DNA of 64,000 nucleotides, from positions 110,493,108-110,557,107 of the forward strand of contig CM063283.1 in NCBI GenBank assembly GCA_032173965.1, given 5' to 3'. Under the pieces are notes generated by a model. It searched no databases, was not told where the DNA came from, and worked only from the letters and a program-made list of their open reading frames with translations. Origin of the DNA: Sitta carolinensis. Its lineage: Eukaryota > Chordata > Aves > Passeriformes > Sittidae. Both the position numbers and the translations under genes were made by a program. Below are positions 63,201 to 64,000 of this stretch, piece after piece; position 1 is the stretch's first letter; each line of letters begins with the position of its first letter.

Positions 63201-63692
63201 ATGGCATTGAGACAGGAGTAACAACTCCTGTCAGTCCAGAGAAAGTTGGAGATGCAGAGGAGCTTCCCACTTTTTTGAATGACAGAGTGACAACACACAT
63301 CAGACCCTTGACTTGTGTATAATTTTCCGTTATTCCAGAAAAAATCCCAAGGCTGTTTTAACGTGCTCTATAAGAATCTACACCTAACTTATCACTTCTC
63401 TCATCTCCATGTGCAAACAAACACATGTGCATGTTGGTTGTTTTTTTTTGGTTAACAAAAGCAAAACCAAGCAAACCCCCTCCCATGCCATCCCACCCAT
63501 CCCAGCATACTCACGGCTCCAAAGGGAATAGGCAAGGCGACAGTTTACTCGGCGATAAAGCTGCTTGTTGATGGGCCAGAGGACCAGCGTGCATAGTTGA
63601 ATGAAGTTAATGATCAGTCCACTGACAACAAAGACGAACCCAATGAGGAGGTGAACTATGAACTGGGTCTTCAGGAAGGCAATGAAGCCCAT
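51146..63692 (-). CDS. AGPAT3: AGPAT3, 1-acyl-sn-glycerol-3-phosphate acyltransferase gamma (complete, 8 coding exons, one frameshift)
   Basis: Gene-level entry. AGPAT3 (LPAAT-gamma, EC 2.3.1.51) acylates lysophosphatidic acid at sn-2 to make phosphatidic acid, with a preference for polyunsaturated acyl-CoA, in ER and Golgi membranes. Recognition: the N-terminal membrane span (about residues 11-39), acyltransferase motif I NHNFEID (residues 95-101, the NHX4D catalytic box), the GWTMTERFGVLG and VPLIGW segments, motif III EGTR (about 176-179), LPRTKGF, and a C-terminal hydrophobic region (about 307-345). Seven of eight exons keep frame; exon 3 is one base too long, so the frame as read stops after 163 codons. 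Counting that base as an error gives 377 residues (human 376), ending EFKKRNN rather than EFKKKE. All introns are GT-AG. TRAPPC10 follows downstream on the same strand. The 5' noncoding exon(s) and promoter are outside the window. Confidence 0.96.
51916..52114 (-). CDS. AGPAT3: AGPAT3 coding exon 7 (residues 282-348), C-terminal membrane region
   Basis: Acceptor CCCTCAG ends at 52115; donor GTAATA starts at 51915. It encodes DALQEMYNQEGIFPGKQF, KPPRRPWTLLNF and two hydrophobic stretches (FWATVLLSPLFTFGFGVF and PLLILAFLGLVGA), the C-terminal membrane anchors. 199 nt, phase 0 to phase 1. Confidence 0.96.
52931..53195 (+). mobile_element. Divergent CR1 3' fragment
   Basis: Within the AGPAT3 intron between exons 6 and 7. 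It retains GGTTAGATTGGACATTAGGG, CATTCCTGGAAGTGTTCAAA, CATGGTGGTGGGGTTGGGCT and a TTTTTCAACCTCA tail, a weathered CR1 3' end. Confidence 0.75.
54160..54235 (-). CDS. AGPAT3: AGPAT3 coding exon 6 (residues 256-281)
   Basis: Acceptor AAACTAG ends at 54236; donor GTAAAT starts at 54159. It encodes RRFPLEDIPQDEKEAA and NWLHKLYQEK. 76 nt, phase 2 to phase 0; too short to show as an open frame and located from splice sites and homology. Confidence 0.93.
54904..54942 (+). mobile_element. CR1 tail remnant
   Basis: About 40 bp matching only the CR1 terminus (CCTTTCCAACCCAACCCCTC then TGTGATTCTGTGAG). In the AGPAT3 intron between exons 5 and 6. The short length limits confidence. Confidence 0.55.
56001..56017. 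repeat. Poly(T) tract (T17) in an AGPAT3 intron
   Basis: Homopolymer run, A17 on the gene strand. Similar runs occur at 8845-8860 (T16) and 50313-50329 (A17). Confidence 0.9.
56607..56709 (-). CDS. AGPAT3: AGPAT3 coding exon 5 (residues 222-256)
   Basis: Acceptor CCCCAACAG ends at 56710; donor GTGAGC starts at 56606. It encodes VSAVYDVTLNFRGNKNPS and LLGILYGKKYEADMCVR. 103 nt, phase 1 to phase 2. Confidence 0.94.
57115..57268 (-). CDS. AGPAT3: AGPAT3 coding exon 4 (residues 171-222), EGTR motif
   Basis: Acceptor TTGCACAG ends at 57269; donor GTACAG starts at 57114. It encodes FLLYCEGTRFTETKHRIS, then MEVAESKGLPKLKYHLLP and RTKGFTTAVQCLRGT. Motif III (EGTR), which binds the phosphate of the acceptor, is intact. 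154 nt, phase 0 to phase 1. Its intact state argues against long-standing pseudogenisation. Confidence 0.96.
58696..58858 (-). CDS. AGPAT3: AGPAT3 coding exon 3 (expected residues 117-170), carries a +1 frameshift
   Basis: Acceptor CCAAG ends at 58859; donor GTAAGT starts at 58695. It encodes SSKVLAKRELLYVPLIGW, TWYFLEIVFCKRKWEEDR and DTVIEGLK in the proper frame. An A4 run (58729-58726) then stands where three A would keep K-R-L-S-D-Y-P-E-Y-M-W. The exon is 163 nt; 162 (54 codons) is expected because both neighbouring junctions are in phase 0. As read, three altered codons follow and then TGA at 58717-58715. This is either an assembly homopolymer error or a genuine null allele. Confidence 0.92.
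59046..59215 (-). CDS. AGPAT3: AGPAT3 coding exon 2 (residues 60-116), catalytic motif I
   Basis: Acceptor GCTAG ends at 59216; donor GTACGT starts at 59045. It encodes QLVMLLEWWSGTECTLFS, FGKEHVIIILNHNFEID and FLCGWTMTERFGVLG. The NHX4D catalytic box is intact. 170 nt, phase 1 to phase 0. Confidence 0.96.
59216..63514 (-). other. AGPAT3: AGPAT3 intron between coding exons 1 and 2 (4.3 kb)
   Basis: Bounded by GTGAGT at 63514 and AG at 59216. Moderate-GC unique sequence with only short chance open frames; I recognise no repeat or RNA gene in it. Confidence 0.8.
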
Positions 63693-63742
63693 GATAACCA
63701 CTCAGAAGCGTGTGCAAGGGCCGTCACTCAGAATAAACTGTC
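63515..63742 (-). CDS. AGPAT3: AGPAT3 coding exon 1 with 50 nt of 5' UTR (residues 1-60)
   Basis: The acceptor is a strong polypyrimidine tract and TTTCAG ending at 63743, so this is not the first exon of the transcript. ATG is at 63692-63690 with A at -3 and G at +4, a good initiation context; coding starts there (63515-63692). It encodes MGFIAFLKTQ, the hydrophobic FVFVVSGLIINF segment and YRRVNCRLAYSLWS. The donor GTGAGT at 63514 splits a Gln codon (phase 1). The homologous protein starts MG(L/F)-AFLKTQF, which fixes the start. Confidence 0.95.
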
Positions 63743-64000
63743 CTGAAAGAGGGGGAAAAAAACCCAACAGAGTCAAATGGAGAGTGGATTTACAAGCTCT
63801 GAGGAAGGACAAAGCAAAAGCCCTGGAACAGTCCAGGCTCATTCATCAAGAGGAACTCAACCCAATAAACACTGTCCTGCCTCATGCAGGTCTTCAAACA
63901 ATAAACTGGTGATGGTGTGAATCCCTGCCCAAAATAGGAAAGAATCATTATTTACAATTTACAGCCCACCAGGAAGATTATTGTTTACTGAAGAGACTAA

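Noticed and set aside
63690..63701. A start three codons upstream of the AGPAT3 ATG
   Set aside because: The upstream codon is GTG, not ATG. The ATG at 63692 has a good context and matches the family N terminus (MG-AFLKTQ).
1..64000. CRISPR arrays, tRNA, rRNA, operons, phage or plasmid features
   Set aside because: None seen; the sequence is vertebrate nuclear DNA with split genes and CR1 repeats.

Overview
The window is a piece of a bird nuclear genome, read mainly from the minus strand. The evidence is vertebrate-type split genes with GT-AG introns, low coding density, several CR1 LINE fragments in both orientations (the dominant avian retroposon) and a solo LTR with avian alpharetrovirus-like signals. 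The species cannot be settled from this sequence; a passerine or another modern bird would fit. There are no bacterial, plasmid or phage features.

Two protein-coding genes are supported, both on the minus strand and head to tail, in the same neighbour order as I recall for human 21q22.3. (1) TRAPPC10 (TRAPP II subunit, Trs130 homologue) runs from its start codon at 30858 down to 374. Seventeen coding exons are present and encode residues 1-927 in one uninterrupted frame. The C-terminal quarter (about 330 residues by comparison with the human protein) lies beyond the left edge. Its promoter is a CpG island at about 30650-31300. (2) AGPAT3 (1-acylglycerol-3-phosphate acyltransferase 3) has its complete coding region in eight exons from 63692 to 51146, 377 codons after allowing for one anomaly. 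The upstream noncoding first exon(s) and promoter lie beyond the right edge. A long 3' UTR probably follows, down to about 44.95 kb.

Layout: 1-30858 TRAPPC10, with a 9.2-kb first intron carrying two CR1 pieces; 30650-31300 CpG island; 31298-31640 CR1; about 31.6-42.25 kb intergenic with no recognised gene; 42251-43360 a CR1 split by a 293-bp solo LTR; 43.4-44.95 kb intergenic; 44.95-51.15 kb inferred AGPAT3 3' UTR; 51146-63742 AGPAT3 exons and introns, with CR1 remnants in introns.

The two genes have related but separate jobs. TRAPPC10 belongs to a Golgi and endosomal Rab-activating tethering complex. AGPAT3 is an ER/Golgi membrane enzyme that makes phosphatidic acid and is implicated in Golgi membrane trafficking. 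Nothing here suggests a new multigene system. The points most worth checking are a 1-base insertion that breaks the third coding exon of AGPAT3 (a likely assembly error, otherwise a null allele), the nested solo LTR with a perfect 6-bp target duplication, an 88-codon in-frame extension ahead of TRAPPC10 exon 6, and a CpG-rich exon-like patch near 45.4 kb.
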